From: Methanothrix sp.
GTDB taxonomy: Archaea; Halobacteriota; Methanosarcinia; Methanotrichales; Methanotrichaceae
Direction of reading: 5' to 3'
Assembly: GCA_023229165.1 (NCBI GenBank)
Contig: JALNZQ010000074.1
Span: 1-10,716 of the forward strand
Length of the DNA: 10,716 nucleotides
Positions 1 to 5,069 of the stretch are shown piece after piece. The notes beneath the pieces were generated by a model. That model searched no databases. It had not been told where the DNA came from and saw nothing but the letters and a program-made list of their open reading frames with translations. The first letter of the stretch is position 1, and the number at the start of each line of letters is the position of its first letter. A program made the translations under genes and the position numbers.

Positions 1-816
1 AGAAAATATCAAACTCATTTGACTTTGATAGAAAAAATTAAAAATTTACTACCTATTAAAAATGTTATAGTTGAGGTAGCAAAATTTGATATACAAAAAA
101 TAATGAATCCCGAAATTAATGGTAAAGAATATCATCAAGGCAATCTTTTTGATTATCAGAATATGGTTAGTTATCTACAAGTAAGACAGGATAATATTTG
201 CGCTTATTGCAAGAAAGAATTTAAAGGAGAATCAAAAGCTACACATCATGTTTACAGACATGGAGATTTAAGGAGAACAAATAGATCTGATGGTTTATTG
301 CTTTTACACAAGAAATGTCATATAGATCTTCATGAAAAACATAGAGAAAAAGAGTTTCAAAAACCTGTTAAAAGGTATGAGCCTTCAACTTTTATGTCGA
401 TAATACATAAGAGATTTTATAAAGATATTACAGGTTTGCAGGTAACTTATGGTTATATTACACAAATGAAGCGTAATGAGTATAATATAGAGAAAACTCA
501 TTATAACGATGCATTTATTATTGCAGGTGGAACTAATCAACAAATGAGGTGCAAGCCTGTAACTATAGAACAAAGGCATAGGAATAATAGAGTATTACAG
601 TTAAATAGGAAAGGTTTTAAACCATCGATTAAAAAGACGAGAAGCAAGATATCCCCTAAAGACTTATTTTGGTCTAACGGAAAGAAGTATAGTTGTAAAG
701 GGATGTTTGGTAAAGGTAAATATGTTTTATTTGGTGACTCTAAAAAGAAAGAATATATTAAGTTTACATTGATAGATAAGATTTACAATTTTGGAAGTTT
801 TGTATGGAATATCTAA
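1..816 (+). CDS. iscB: IscB-like RNA-guided HNH/RuvC endonuclease, 5'-truncated by the window edge
   Basis: IscB is the OMEGA-family ancestor of Cas9: a nuclease guided by an omega RNA, with an HNH domain inserted in a split RuvC domain. The frame is open from base 1; the first usable start codon is TTG at 19, but the true start lies upstream. Counting from that TTG, 'LLPIKNVIVEVAKFD' (10-24) matches RuvC-II with Glu19. The HNH domain spans about 60-105, with CxxC at 61-64, the His-His pair at 76-77, Asn88 and a CH at 100-101. 'YGYIT' followed by 'EKTHYNDAFIIAGG' (158-171) matches RuvC-III with His161 and Asp164. The C-terminal 'KG' and 'FGKGKYVLFG' stretches resemble the IscB tail. The RuvC-I and arginine-rich N-terminal part (RRXRR-like) is outside the window. 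One oddity is that the second zinc pair reads HxxC (97-100) instead of CxxC. Visible catalytic residues look intact, so activity is possible but untested. Confidence 0.88.
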   Translation, partial: RKYQTHLTLIEKIKNLLPIKNVIVEVAKFDIQKIMNPEINGKEYHQGNLFDYQNMVSYLQVRQDNICAYCKKEFKGESKATHHVYRHGDLRRTNRSDGLLLLHKKCHIDLHEKHREKEFQKPVKRYEPSTFMSIIHKRFYKDITGLQVTYGYITQMKRNEYNIEKTHYNDAFIIAGGTNQQMRCKPVTIEQRHRNNRVLQLNRKGFKPSIKKTRSKISPKDLFWSNGKKYSCKGMFGKGKYVLFGDSKKKEYIKFTLIDKIYNFGSFVWNI

Positions 817-1050
817 CTAAAAATTATTGATCAATTTCCAATTAAAGATATATGTAGTCAATTATCTATTAATGATAATTATATCATTAAAGTAATGGAA
901 GTTGATAAGGATCATATACATTTATTAGTTCAAGCTGAACCAAGATATTTTTGGAAAGAACATACTTTTTGGTCTGATGGTTATTTTGTATCTACTATCG
1001 GCAATGTTTCAGAGCAGACATTACAGAAATATATTAATGATCAAGGTTAA
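817..1050 (+). pseudogene. tnpA: Decayed IS200-type transposase TnpA remnant
   Basis: TnpA of the IS200/IS605 family is a small single-strand-specific Y1 HUH transposase of roughly 130-150 residues. This frame of 77 codons starts directly after the iscB stop, in the same frame, with no start codon at its head. It keeps 'EVDKDHIHLL' (codons 28-37), which contains the HUH metal-binding pair His33 and His35. It also keeps 'FWSDGYFVSTIG' (51-62) and 'QKYINDQG' (70-77), where Tyr72 is at the place of the catalytic tyrosine. The N-terminal strand and helix of about 35 residues are missing. The central helix region normally lying between the 'HLL...P' segment and 'FWSDGYF' is collapsed to a few residues, an apparent deletion of about 30 residues. 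It is almost surely non-functional. The family call is strong, while the deletion sizes are from memory of family lengths. Confidence 0.82.
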
Positions 1051-1057
1051 AAGTGAT

Positions 1058-1077
1058 CCACTAAACAAGTTTAGTGG
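1058..1077 (+). repeat. Right-end hairpin of the IS200/IS605-type element
   Basis: CCACTAAAC (1058-1066) and GTTTAGTGG (1069-1077) are perfect inverted complements separated by AA, giving an 8-9 bp stem with a tiny loop. It lies 7 bases after the tnpA remnant stop and is followed by TTTTAAG. Subterminal imperfect or perfect hairpins are the ends recognised by TnpA in this family, and the transposon end usually lies a few bases past the right hairpin. It could secondarily act as a weak transcription terminator, since it is followed by four T residues. Confidence 0.7.
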
Positions 1078-1322
1078 TTTTAAGTTATTGTATAAAAAAT
1101 GTTATTATTGTTGGTCATCTATGTAGTAAAGAACTAATATTTAATAATTACGATGTTGTTATAGATGATAATCAATTTTGTATACAATCTGCTATAAATG
1201 TAAGAGTACCTAATATTTATATGATTAGTAATAATGATGTTAAATATAATTTTGCATATATAAAAGAATTTGAAGAAAAAGGTGTTAAAGTTGTTTCTTC
1301 TTTTAAAGATATAAATTTTTAA
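1065..1322 (+). pseudogene. 3' fragment of a possible HAD-family phosphatase gene, cut by the element
   Basis: The frame is open from 1065, inside the transposon hairpin, and continues for about 80 codons to TAA at 1320-1322. It has no credible start: the GTG at 1074 is within the right-end hairpin and has no Shine-Dalgarno sequence, and the first in-frame ATG is about 50 codons further on. The peptide contains 'YDVVIDDNQ', which resembles HAD motif IV (paired Asp residues after a strand). A helix and 'IYMIS' follow, and the end reads 'KGVKVVSSFKDI', the pattern seen at the C-terminus of HAD phosphatases such as 5'(3')-deoxyribonucleotidases. The nucleophile motif DxD is absent, so the fragment cannot be active alone. 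The 5' half may lie left of the IS element, outside the window. That it is a severed gene is well supported; the HAD assignment is tentative. Confidence 0.5.
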
Positions 1323-1334
1323 TAAAAGGTAAAT

Positions 1335-1709
1335 ATGAATAATTGGTCTAAAGCTATAGAATTTTTTAATAGTCATTTACGTTTTACTAGAGAACAGTAT
1401 TTTATTTATATGAATAATAAAACCAATAGACTTTGTACTTTAGATACATATAAAAACAATTTAGAAAGAGCGGGATTTTTAATTACTGTAGATCGTGGAA
1501 TGTATAAAAGAGTTAAAAAAATACCTTTTGATTTAACTATTAATAGATGTTTAAAAATAATTAAAGAGAAAGAAGAAAATAATAGAAAAATTGCTATGAA
1601 TATAGCGCATAATGAAGAAATTAAAGAAAATAAAAGAATAGAATTAAAAAAGAAAATGTTAAATAGTTCTTTTGTTGCAATTAAAAGATTGGAGGCTATA
1701 AATGTTTAA
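1335..1709 (+). CDS. Unrecognised protein with a possible winged-helix domain
   Basis: The gene encodes 124 residues, starting at an ATG with AAAAGG (1324-1329) 5 bases upstream. Residues about 17-65 (from 'FTREQYF' through 'TLDTYKNNLERAGFL' to 'RGMYKRVKKIP') have the alternation expected of a small winged helix: a helix, a second helix carrying TLDTYKNNLERAG, then a beta wing. This resembles DNA-binding or adaptor domains that are common in phage small proteins. Residues about 72-112 are rich in Lys and Glu with long helical periodicity, so a charged helix or short coiled coil is likely. The stop codon overlaps the start of the next gene (ATG at 1702), and the next gene's GGAGG lies within this coding region, so the two are probably translationally coupled. 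No catalytic motif is seen. Function is unknown. Confidence 0.72.
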   Translation: MNNWSKAIEFFNSHLRFTREQYFIYMNNKTNRLCTLDTYKNNLERAGFLITVDRGMYKRVKKIPFDLTINRCLKIIKEKEENNRKIAMNIAHNEEIKENKRIELKKKMLNSSFVAIKRLEAINV

Positions 1710-1881
1710 ATTAATTATAAGAATTCTAAAAAAAATATTTTGTAAACATGATGGTAGAATTATTAGTTTTTATCCTGATACAGAAAATACTAAGTGGAGA
1801 AATGGTAATAAACATCCTGGAATAATTTTTAAGGGCTGCTTAAAATGTAGAAAAGTTTGGATAGAAGATTATATGGAATAA
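1702..1881 (+). CDS. Small Cys/His protein, putative zinc ribbon (59 aa)
   Basis: This is a short gene that overlaps the end of the previous one by 8 bases. It has a very good ribosome binding site, GGAGG at 1691-1695, 6 bases before the ATG. The product is basic at its N-terminus ('FKLIIRILKKIF'). It carries 'CKH' (Cys14, His16) and a later 'CLKC' (Cys46, Cys49) followed by 'RKVW'. Two pairs of this kind about 30 residues apart fit a single-zinc treble-clef or ribbon fold; phages carry many such tiny zinc-binding proteins, mostly of unknown role. The strong Shine-Dalgarno sequence, the coupling and the ordered Cys/His pairs argue that it is real despite its size. The partner and function are not known. 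The stop codon TAA is at 1879-1881. Confidence 0.72.
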   Translation: MFKLIIRILKKIFCKHDGRIISFYPDTENTKWRNGNKHPGIIFKGCLKCRKVWIEDYME

Positions 1882-2015
1882 ATATGTGATTGACTATTTA
1901 ATAAAATATTAAAATATAAATAGATATTTTTTATAAATAAAATAAATATATTTAATAGATGGTGAAGAATTTGTAATAGAACTGTAAATCTTAAAAATCT
2001 AATAGGAGATTAAAT
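1882..2015 (+). promoter_or_regulatory. Intergenic leader with a candidate sigma-type promoter
   Basis: This gap of 134 bases separates the zinc-ribbon gene from the acidic-protein gene. TTGACT at 1890-1895 is a good -35 element, but the -10 is ambiguous in this AT-rich DNA: AATATA at 1913-1918 has 17-base spacing and TATAAA at 1915-1920 has 19-base spacing. The stretch after 1950 shows no tRNA-like fold and no open reading frame of interest. It ends with AGGAG at 2004-2008, 7 bases before the ATG at 2016. Confidence 0.3.
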
Positions 2016-2237
2016 ATGAAAGAAGAAGATTTTGAAGAAGATGGAGGTTTATTCGAAGAAGAATTTGTAGAAAATTATTCTAATGATTTAGATATTGAAA
2101 ATGAAGAAGAATATTTAAGGATGTTAGCCGAAAATGGTGAAGGTCTTTTAATGGGTGAAGATGATGAAGCTGTTTTAGACGATTCTGATAATGATATTGT
2201 AGACGACATTGATTTTGAAGATAGTGATATATTTTAA
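2016..2237 (+). CDS. Extremely acidic small protein, possible DNA mimic
   Basis: The product has 73 residues, of which 32 are Asp or Glu and only two are basic (Lys2, Arg35), for a net charge near -30. The start is set by AGGAG (2004-2008), 7 bases upstream. The acidic residues are spread along the chain with regularly placed hydrophobics, for example 'EEYLRMLAENGEGLLMG' in the middle and 'DIVDDIDFEDSDIF' at the end. Part could therefore form a helix presenting a charged face while the tail is likely disordered. Small acidic phage proteins include DNA mimics that block restriction enzymes or nucleoid proteins (Ocr and Gam-like examples), but also virion and scaffold components. No homology to a specific mimic is recognised. 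A terminator follows about 25 bases after the stop, so this gene ends a transcription unit. Confidence 0.8.
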   Translation: MKEEDFEEDGGLFEEEFVENYSNDLDIENEEEYLRMLAENGEGLLMGEDDEAVLDDSDNDIVDDIDFEDSDIF

Positions 2238-2262
2238 AATTTTTGAATTATAATTATATATT

Positions 2263-2296
2263 AAATGGAAGATTATTTTTAATGTCTTCCATTTTT
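2263..2296 (+). terminator. Rho-independent terminator after the acidic-protein gene
   Basis: AAATGGAAGA (2263-2272) pairs perfectly with TCTTCCATTT (2285-2294) across a 12-base loop. Five T residues follow at 2292-2296, and a further T run comes after one G. It lies between the stop at 2235-2237 and the metallopeptidase start at 2318. This position is one reason not to extend the metallopeptidase gene upstream. Confidence 0.8.
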
Positions 2297-2317
2297 GTTT
2301 TAAAATGGGTGGTATAT

Positions 2318-2809
2318 ATGAAATATAAAGATATTGTCAATTTTGTTAAAAGAGCTAATTATGGTAAAAACATAATGGTTTTAATAGGTTATGAAATTTT
2401 GGATTCATTAGTTACTCTTGATGAATTTAAAGAAAAATTAGAAGATGATGAAATGTGGTGTGCTACAATACCATTATTAGATAAAGAAGATGGTGAAGTT
2501 GTTAGTTTTGTTATTTGTATAGGCAAAGAATTTTATAAATTTCATAAAAATAGAGAGGATATTTTTAAATTTGTATTGTTACATGAAGTTGGTCATGTAA
2601 ATACATATCATGATGATATTTTTGATTCAGAAGAAGAAGAGGCTATGTGGGAATTGGATGCTCAATTATGGGCCATAAAAAGAGCAAAAGAAATGGGATT
2701 AAGATATGTTAGAAAAAAAGCAATTAAAAATTTTGAAGAATGGAATAATATGGATGATCCTTATAAAACTGCAAAAGAAATATATGATGGTTGGAAAAAC
2801 AAAGATTAG
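2318..2809 (+). CDS. Putative HExxH zinc metallopeptidase
   Basis: The chosen ATG at 2318 gives 163 residues. The frame stays open upstream to 2243, but that part runs through a terminator hairpin and encodes an unrelated-looking leader, whereas GGTGG (2308-2312) sits 5 bases before 2318. 'FVLLHEVGH' places HExxH at residues 89-93, with two His zinc ligands and a catalytic Glu. Downstream, 'EEEEAMWELDAQLWA' (105-119) supplies acidic residues at about the distance of the third ligand in gluzincin and ImmA/IrrE-like peptidases, and has the helix ending 'AQLWA' typical of that type. No signal peptide or membrane segment is seen, so the protein should be cytosolic. ImmA-like peptidases cleave repressors; phage members often have no known target. 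The substrate is unknown here. The TAG stop is 18 bases before the next gene. Confidence 0.7.
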   Translation: MKYKDIVNFVKRANYGKNIMVLIGYEILDSLVTLDEFKEKLEDDEMWCATIPLLDKEDGEVVSFVICIGKEFYKFHKNREDIFKFVLLHEVGHVNTYHDDIFDSEEEEAMWELDAQLWAIKRAKEMGLRYVRKKAIKNFEEWNNMDDPYKTAKEIYDGWKNKD

Positions 2810-2827
2810 AGAGAAAGAAAAAAGAAA

Positions 2828-3091
2828 ATGAGTAAACATTTAAAATATGTAGAAGGTTATAACGGTTCTTTAGTTGATTTAGCAAATGCTATAGGATATA
2901 TGCAATATGATTCTGTCTCAATTTTTTTAAAAGCTTTAGCAGATAATATTAATTTACAAAGCTTTAATGATAAAAAAAGAAATAGAAACAAATTGTCTAA
3001 AAAGTTAGCAGATGTAGCTATTAATATAGAAGAAGCAAGAAAAAATATGGATGTAGTTTGGTCTATATGTGAACTATATATGAAAAAATAA
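2828..3091 (+). CDS. Unrecognised helical protein (87 aa)
   Basis: The ATG at 2828 follows a purine-rich stretch (GAGAGAAAGAAAAAAGAAA) rather than a clean Shine-Dalgarno sequence, so the start is moderately certain. The product is predicted to be mostly alpha-helical and basic in the middle ('NDKKRNRNKLSKKLADVA', about residues 47-64). It starts near the end of the metallopeptidase gene and is followed by a strong terminator at 3120-3149, so the two are probably co-transcribed. Helical partners of this size can be a peptidase's partner or substrate, but nothing in the sequence shows this. No known motif is recognised. Confidence 0.65.
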   Translation: MSKHLKYVEGYNGSLVDLANAIGYMQYDSVSIFLKALADNINLQSFNDKKRNRNKLSKKLADVAINIEEARKNMDVVWSICELYMKK

Positions 3092-3119
3092 AAAATTAAA
3101 TATGTTTAGATTTTTGTTT

Positions 3120-3149
3120 AAAAAGGAGATTAAAATAATCTCCTTTTTT
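3120..3149 (+). terminator. Strong rho-independent terminator
   Basis: AAAAAGGAGATTA (3120-3132) and TAATCTCCTTTTT (3136-3148) form a perfect 13 bp stem with an AAA loop, and the stem runs into a T tract ending at 3149. It closes the metallopeptidase unit. The mirrored A and T tracts would let it fold in transcripts from either direction. Confidence 0.85.
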
Positions 3150-3180
3150 ATTTTATATTGATTATTTATATAAAAAATAT

Positions 3181-3191
3181 TATATTAGAAT
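3181..3191 (+). promoter_or_regulatory. Candidate phage-type promoter element TATATTAGAAT
   Basis: TATATTAGAAT lies just after a terminator and 37 bases before the ATG at 3228. Nearly the same core (TATATTAGAA) recurs at 5016-5025, again after a terminator and before a gene. TATATTA is also reported as part of early promoters of the phiKZ type of jumbo phages; that resemblance is from memory. In DNA this AT-rich the heptamer also occurs by chance inside genes, so the position is better evidence than the sequence. Confidence 0.35.
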
Positions 3192-3227
3192 AAAATTGTA
3201 ACATAATATTTTAAAGAATGTCGTAAT

Positions 3228-3383
3228 ATGATAGAAAATTTATTATTTTATAATAAAGAGTTAATAAATGAAATTCTATTTATGTATCTTAATGGTGCTT
3301 CTGTAATTGAAATTTCAGACTATTTTGGATTTTCTGAAATAGAAGTAAATAAAATAATAGATAGATATTCTAAATATTTATAA
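3228..3383 (+). CDS. Small helix-turn-helix protein (51 aa)
   Basis: The ATG at 3228 gives 51 residues ending in TAA at 3381-3383. The core 'INEILFMYLNGASVIEIS' followed by 'FGFSEIEVNKIIDRY' is a plain helix-turn-helix pattern: a first helix ending in an NGAS turn, a short helix EISDYF, a turn, and a recognition helix SEIEVNKIIDRY. Similar tiny HTH proteins are common in T4-like and other large phages, usually with unknown targets. Upstream, AAAGAATG is only a weak ribosome binding site. The TAA stop forms part of the TAAGGAG ribosome binding site of the RNA ligase gene, which implies translational coupling. It may regulate transcription of this unit, which is an inference from its position as first gene after a terminator and promoter-like element. 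Confidence 0.7.
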   Translation: MIENLLFYNKELINEILFMYLNGASVIEISDYFGFSEIEVNKIIDRYSKYL

Positions 3384-3394
3384 GGAGTTGTTTT

Positions 3395-4252
3395 ATGGGG
3401 TATCTCCATATTTTTAATTTGTATAAGAACCAAACAGTTCTATTGTTCAAAGAGTGTTACGCTCTTGAAAAGATTCATGGAACTTCAGTTCATATATCAT
3501 GGAAAAATTCTAATATTTCATTTTTTTCAGGTGGTGCAGAATATCTTTTATTTACTTCCTTATTTGATAAAGAATTTTTAAAATCAAAATTTTTAGAAAG
3601 AAGTTTATCAGACATAACTATTTATGGTGAAGCTTATGGTGGTAAAATGCAAAATATGCGTGAAACTTATGGTGATAAATTAAGATTTGTAGCATTTGAT
3701 GTATTAATTGATAATATATGGTTAAATGTAGAACAAGCAGAAAGATTTGTAAAATATTTTAATCTTGATTTTGTACCTTATGTGAAATGTTCTACAGATA
3801 TAGAAGTTCTTAATGCTTTAAGAGATAGTCCTTCAGAGCAAGCAGTTAAGTGTGGAATAACAGTACCTAAAAAGAGAGAAGGTGTAGTTATTAGGCCATT
3901 GGTTGAAATGATTACAAGTGATGGTAGTAGAGTTATAGCGAAACACAAAATAGCAGAATTTGGAGAAACAGCGACAGAAAGATATATTGATCCTGAAAAG
4001 AATTTAATTCTTGTTAAGGTTAATGAAATAGTTGATGAGTGGGTTACAGAAATGAGACTTGATCATATTATTGGTAGATTTTCTGTTGAAATTGGAATTG
4101 AAAAAACTGGTGCTATTATTGAAGCAATGATTGAGGATGTAGAACGTGAGGCAGATGGTGAGATAGTAAAATCGAAAGCATTAAGAAAGGCAATTGCTTC
4201 TACTACTGCTAAAATGTTTAAAAGAAGATTAGAAAGGAATAAGGTTTTATAA
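3395..4252 (+). CDS. ATP-dependent RNA ligase (nucleotidyltransferase fold)
   Basis: The enzyme should adenylate itself on lysine and join RNA 5'-phosphate and 3'-hydroxyl ends. All nucleotidyltransferase motifs are visible in 285 residues: motif I 'EKIHGTS' with nucleophile Lys26 and Gly29, motif IIIa 'YGEAYGG' (77-83), motif III 'FVAFDVL' (98-104), motif IV 'EGVVIRP' (162-168) and motif V 'IAKHK' (181-185). EKIHGT is typical of the Rnl2-like RNA_ligase family rather than of DNA ligases. Residues about 190-285 form a helical, charged C-terminal domain instead of an OB fold, which also favours an RNA ligase. AGGAG (3383-3387) is 7 bases before the ATG and overlaps the previous stop. Phage RNA ligases typically reseal tRNAs cut by host nucleases; with the Thg1 and helicase genes downstream, an RNA-repair role is likely but inferred. 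The exact Rnl subclass is uncertain. Confidence 0.88.
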   Translation: MGYLHIFNLYKNQTVLLFKECYALEKIHGTSVHISWKNSNISFFSGGAEYLLFTSLFDKEFLKSKFLERSLSDITIYGEAYGGKMQNMRETYGDKLRFVAFDVLIDNIWLNVEQAERFVKYFNLDFVPYVKCSTDIEVLNALRDSPSEQAVKCGITVPKKREGVVIRPLVEMITSDGSRVIAKHKIAEFGETATERYIDPEKNLILVKVNEIVDEWVTEMRLDHIIGRFSVEIGIEKTGAIIEAMIEDVEREADGEIVKSKALRKAIASTTAKMFKRRLERNKVL

Positions 4253-4313
4253 ATAGTATGAATTTGATTATACAGAAATTTTAAAGTTCTTATAAGTAGG
4301 TTAATGTAAAATT

Positions 4314-4694
4314 ATGATTAAAATTCAAGAATCTAAAATATCAGATTTATATGTTTCAGTACATAAAGCTTTAATAGAAGGTTATGAATTTGAAAAAAAT
4401 GAATTGCCATATTTTGAAAATGGTAATTATATTGTTCGATTAAAATTTATTAATTCTTTTTATAAAAGTAATATGATACAATTTTTAAAATCATATTTAA
4501 TATTAAATATTTTTAAAAGTTTAGAGACTAACAAAAATGATAGATTATCAGCATTAGGAATAGAAGATAATAGTGAAGATATAATAATTCAACATGCTTT
4601 AAATTTTGAAAATAATAAAAATTTATATTTTAAAAATGTTGTCATAGACAACAATATGATAGTTGTTAAAAATAAAAAGATATTTGATTTTTAA
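4314..4694 (+). CDS. Unrecognised protein (126 aa)
   Basis: A single long frame begins with ATG at 4314. The only Shine-Dalgarno-like sequence (AGTAGG, 4295-4300) is 13 bases away, which is too far to be convincing, so the start or the expression level is uncertain. The predicted secondary structure is mixed: a helix near 'ISDLYVSVHKALIEGY', strands around 'GNYIVRLKF', a long helix 'MIQFLKSYLILNIFKSL', and terminal strands 'NVVIDNNMIVVKNKKIF'. It has no signal peptide, cysteine pair or known motif. Its codon composition matches the neighbouring genes. It may be transcribed with the RNA ligase, 61 bases upstream, since no terminator is seen between them. Confidence 0.6.
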   Translation: MIKIQESKISDLYVSVHKALIEGYEFEKNELPYFENGNYIVRLKFINSFYKSNMIQFLKSYLILNIFKSLETNKNDRLSALGIEDNSEDIIIQHALNFENNKNLYFKNVVIDNNMIVVKNKKIFDF

Positions 4695-4698
4695 ATTT

Positions 4699-4739
4699 AA
4701 TTTGTTATATTAATCTATAGAATTATTTTAATGTTTTAA
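4699..4739 (+). promoter_or_regulatory. Promoter-like leader shared with the thg1 gene
   Basis: AATTTGTTATATTA (4699-4712) followed by TAGAATTATT (4718-4727) and GTTTTAA (4733-4739) reappears before the thg1 gene at 8073-8107. There the same blocks are present in the same order but 5 bases are missing between the first two. An intergenic match of this length in the same position relative to a gene is unlikely to be chance and fits a shared promoter or leader. Confidence 0.45.
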
Positions 4740-4748
4740 GGAGGTGAT
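4738..4748 (+). promoter_or_regulatory. Near-perfect Shine-Dalgarno sequence
   Basis: AAGGAGGTGAT is the full anti-16S complement. With GGAGG at 4740-4744 it sets the start at the ATG at 4750 (5-base spacing), not the in-frame GTG at 4744, which is part of the Shine-Dalgarno sequence itself. It is the strongest site in the window and predicts high translation. Confidence 0.85.
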
Positions 4749-4749
4749 T

Positions 4750-4929
4750 ATGAGTAAGAGAAAAGCAGTAGTTTTTACTAAAACTAAAGTTTCTACAGAG
4801 CATAAAGATGCTATTATTCGTATTGTAAGTGCAGGTGTTGATACAGCTACAGTACTTAAGGCATATCCTGAGTATACAAGACAGCAGGTAGCAGCAGTTA
4901 AAGCTCATGTTACTATGGGAACTTATTGA
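4750..4929 (+). CDS. Small, probably highly expressed protein with a helix-turn-helix look (59 aa)
   Basis: The product begins with a basic stretch ('SKRKAVVFTKTKV'). It continues with 'HKDAIIRIVSAGVDTATVL', then 'YPEYTRQQVAAVKAHV' and the tail 'TMGTY'. The two helices separated by an AGVDTATV turn and followed by TRQQVAAVKAH resemble a helix-turn-helix. Three things set it apart: the window's best ribosome binding site, a private terminator at 4959-4991, and a codon composition visibly richer in G and C than its neighbours (many GCA, GTA, GAG, CAG, CTT). These suggest a highly translated single-gene unit, perhaps a DNA-binding or chromatin-like protein, or a gene of different origin. No family name can be given. 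The stop is TGA, the only one among the recognised genes here. Confidence 0.72.
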   Translation: MSKRKAVVFTKTKVSTEHKDAIIRIVSAGVDTATVLKAYPEYTRQQVAAVKAHVTMGTY

Positions 4930-4958
4930 TATAATAAGTATTTAATATTTAATTATTT

Positions 4959-4991
4959 AAGGGTGAAATTTAAGATATTTCACCCTTTTTT
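4959..4991 (+). terminator. Rho-independent terminator
   Basis: AAGGGTGAAAT (4959-4969) pairs perfectly with ATTTCACCCTT (4977-4987) across a 7-base loop, and the T tract continues to 4991. It closes the single-gene unit of the 59-residue protein. Confidence 0.85.
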
Positions 4992-5015
4992 ATTGATTTA
5001 TATTTTAAAATATAG

Positions 5016-5025
5016 TATATTAGAA
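5016..5025 (+). promoter_or_regulatory. Candidate promoter element TATATTAGAA
   Basis: TATATTAGAA is the same decamer as at 3181-3190. It sits 25 bases after a terminator and 44 bases before the ATG at 5070, so a new transcript must start near here. Whether this motif is the actual promoter cannot be shown from one window. Confidence 0.35.
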
Positions 5026-5069
5026 ATATATTAATTTATATTATATTTAAATTTTTAGAAAGGTTTAAA

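Larger units (their letters stand above)
1..1082 (+). mobile_element. Right part of an IS200/IS605-type element carrying iscB and a tnpA remnant
   Basis: The segment contains a partial IscB gene, then a decayed IS200-type TnpA reading frame, then a perfect hairpin at 1058-1077 of the kind that IS200/IS605 transposases recognise at the right end. The left end, the IscB N-terminus and any guide (omega) RNA, which in IscB loci lies upstream of iscB, would be left of the window. The right boundary is placed a few bases after the hairpin, in the TTTTAA at 1078-1083, by analogy with the family; the exact cleavage site is not provable here. Because the transposase is broken, the element is probably immobile unless a related TnpA acts in trans. 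The reading frame that resumes just past the hairpin looks like a gene missing its 5' part, which fits insertion into a resident gene. Confidence 0.75.

Noticed and set aside
1074..1076. GTG as a real start of the 1074-1322 reading frame
   Set aside because: It lies within the transposon right-end hairpin, lacks a Shine-Dalgarno sequence, and the protein looks like the tail of a larger one.
385..1376. Open frames on the minus strand (385-579, 1134-1376)
   Set aside because: They are antisense to convincing + strand frames, are rich in Ile, Tyr and Phe as expected from reversed AT-rich codons, and lack ribosome binding sites.
1882..2015. tRNA or other structured RNA gene in the intergenic gap
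   Set aside because: No cloverleaf arms, TTC loop or CCA-type end could be found; the sequence is simple AT-rich DNA.
2243..2317. Longer N-terminus for the metallopeptidase starting at an upstream codon
   Set aside because: This stretch contains a perfect terminator hairpin (2263-2296) and has no ribosome binding site, whereas 2318 has GGTGG at the right distance.
4744..4746. GTG start two codons upstream in the 59-residue protein gene
   Set aside because: The GTG is part of the AAGGAGGTGAT Shine-Dalgarno sequence itself; the ATG at 4750 is correctly spaced.
4723..4908. Minus-strand open frame rich in Cys
   Set aside because: It is the antisense shadow of the strongly signalled 59-residue gene, with no ribosome binding site of its own.
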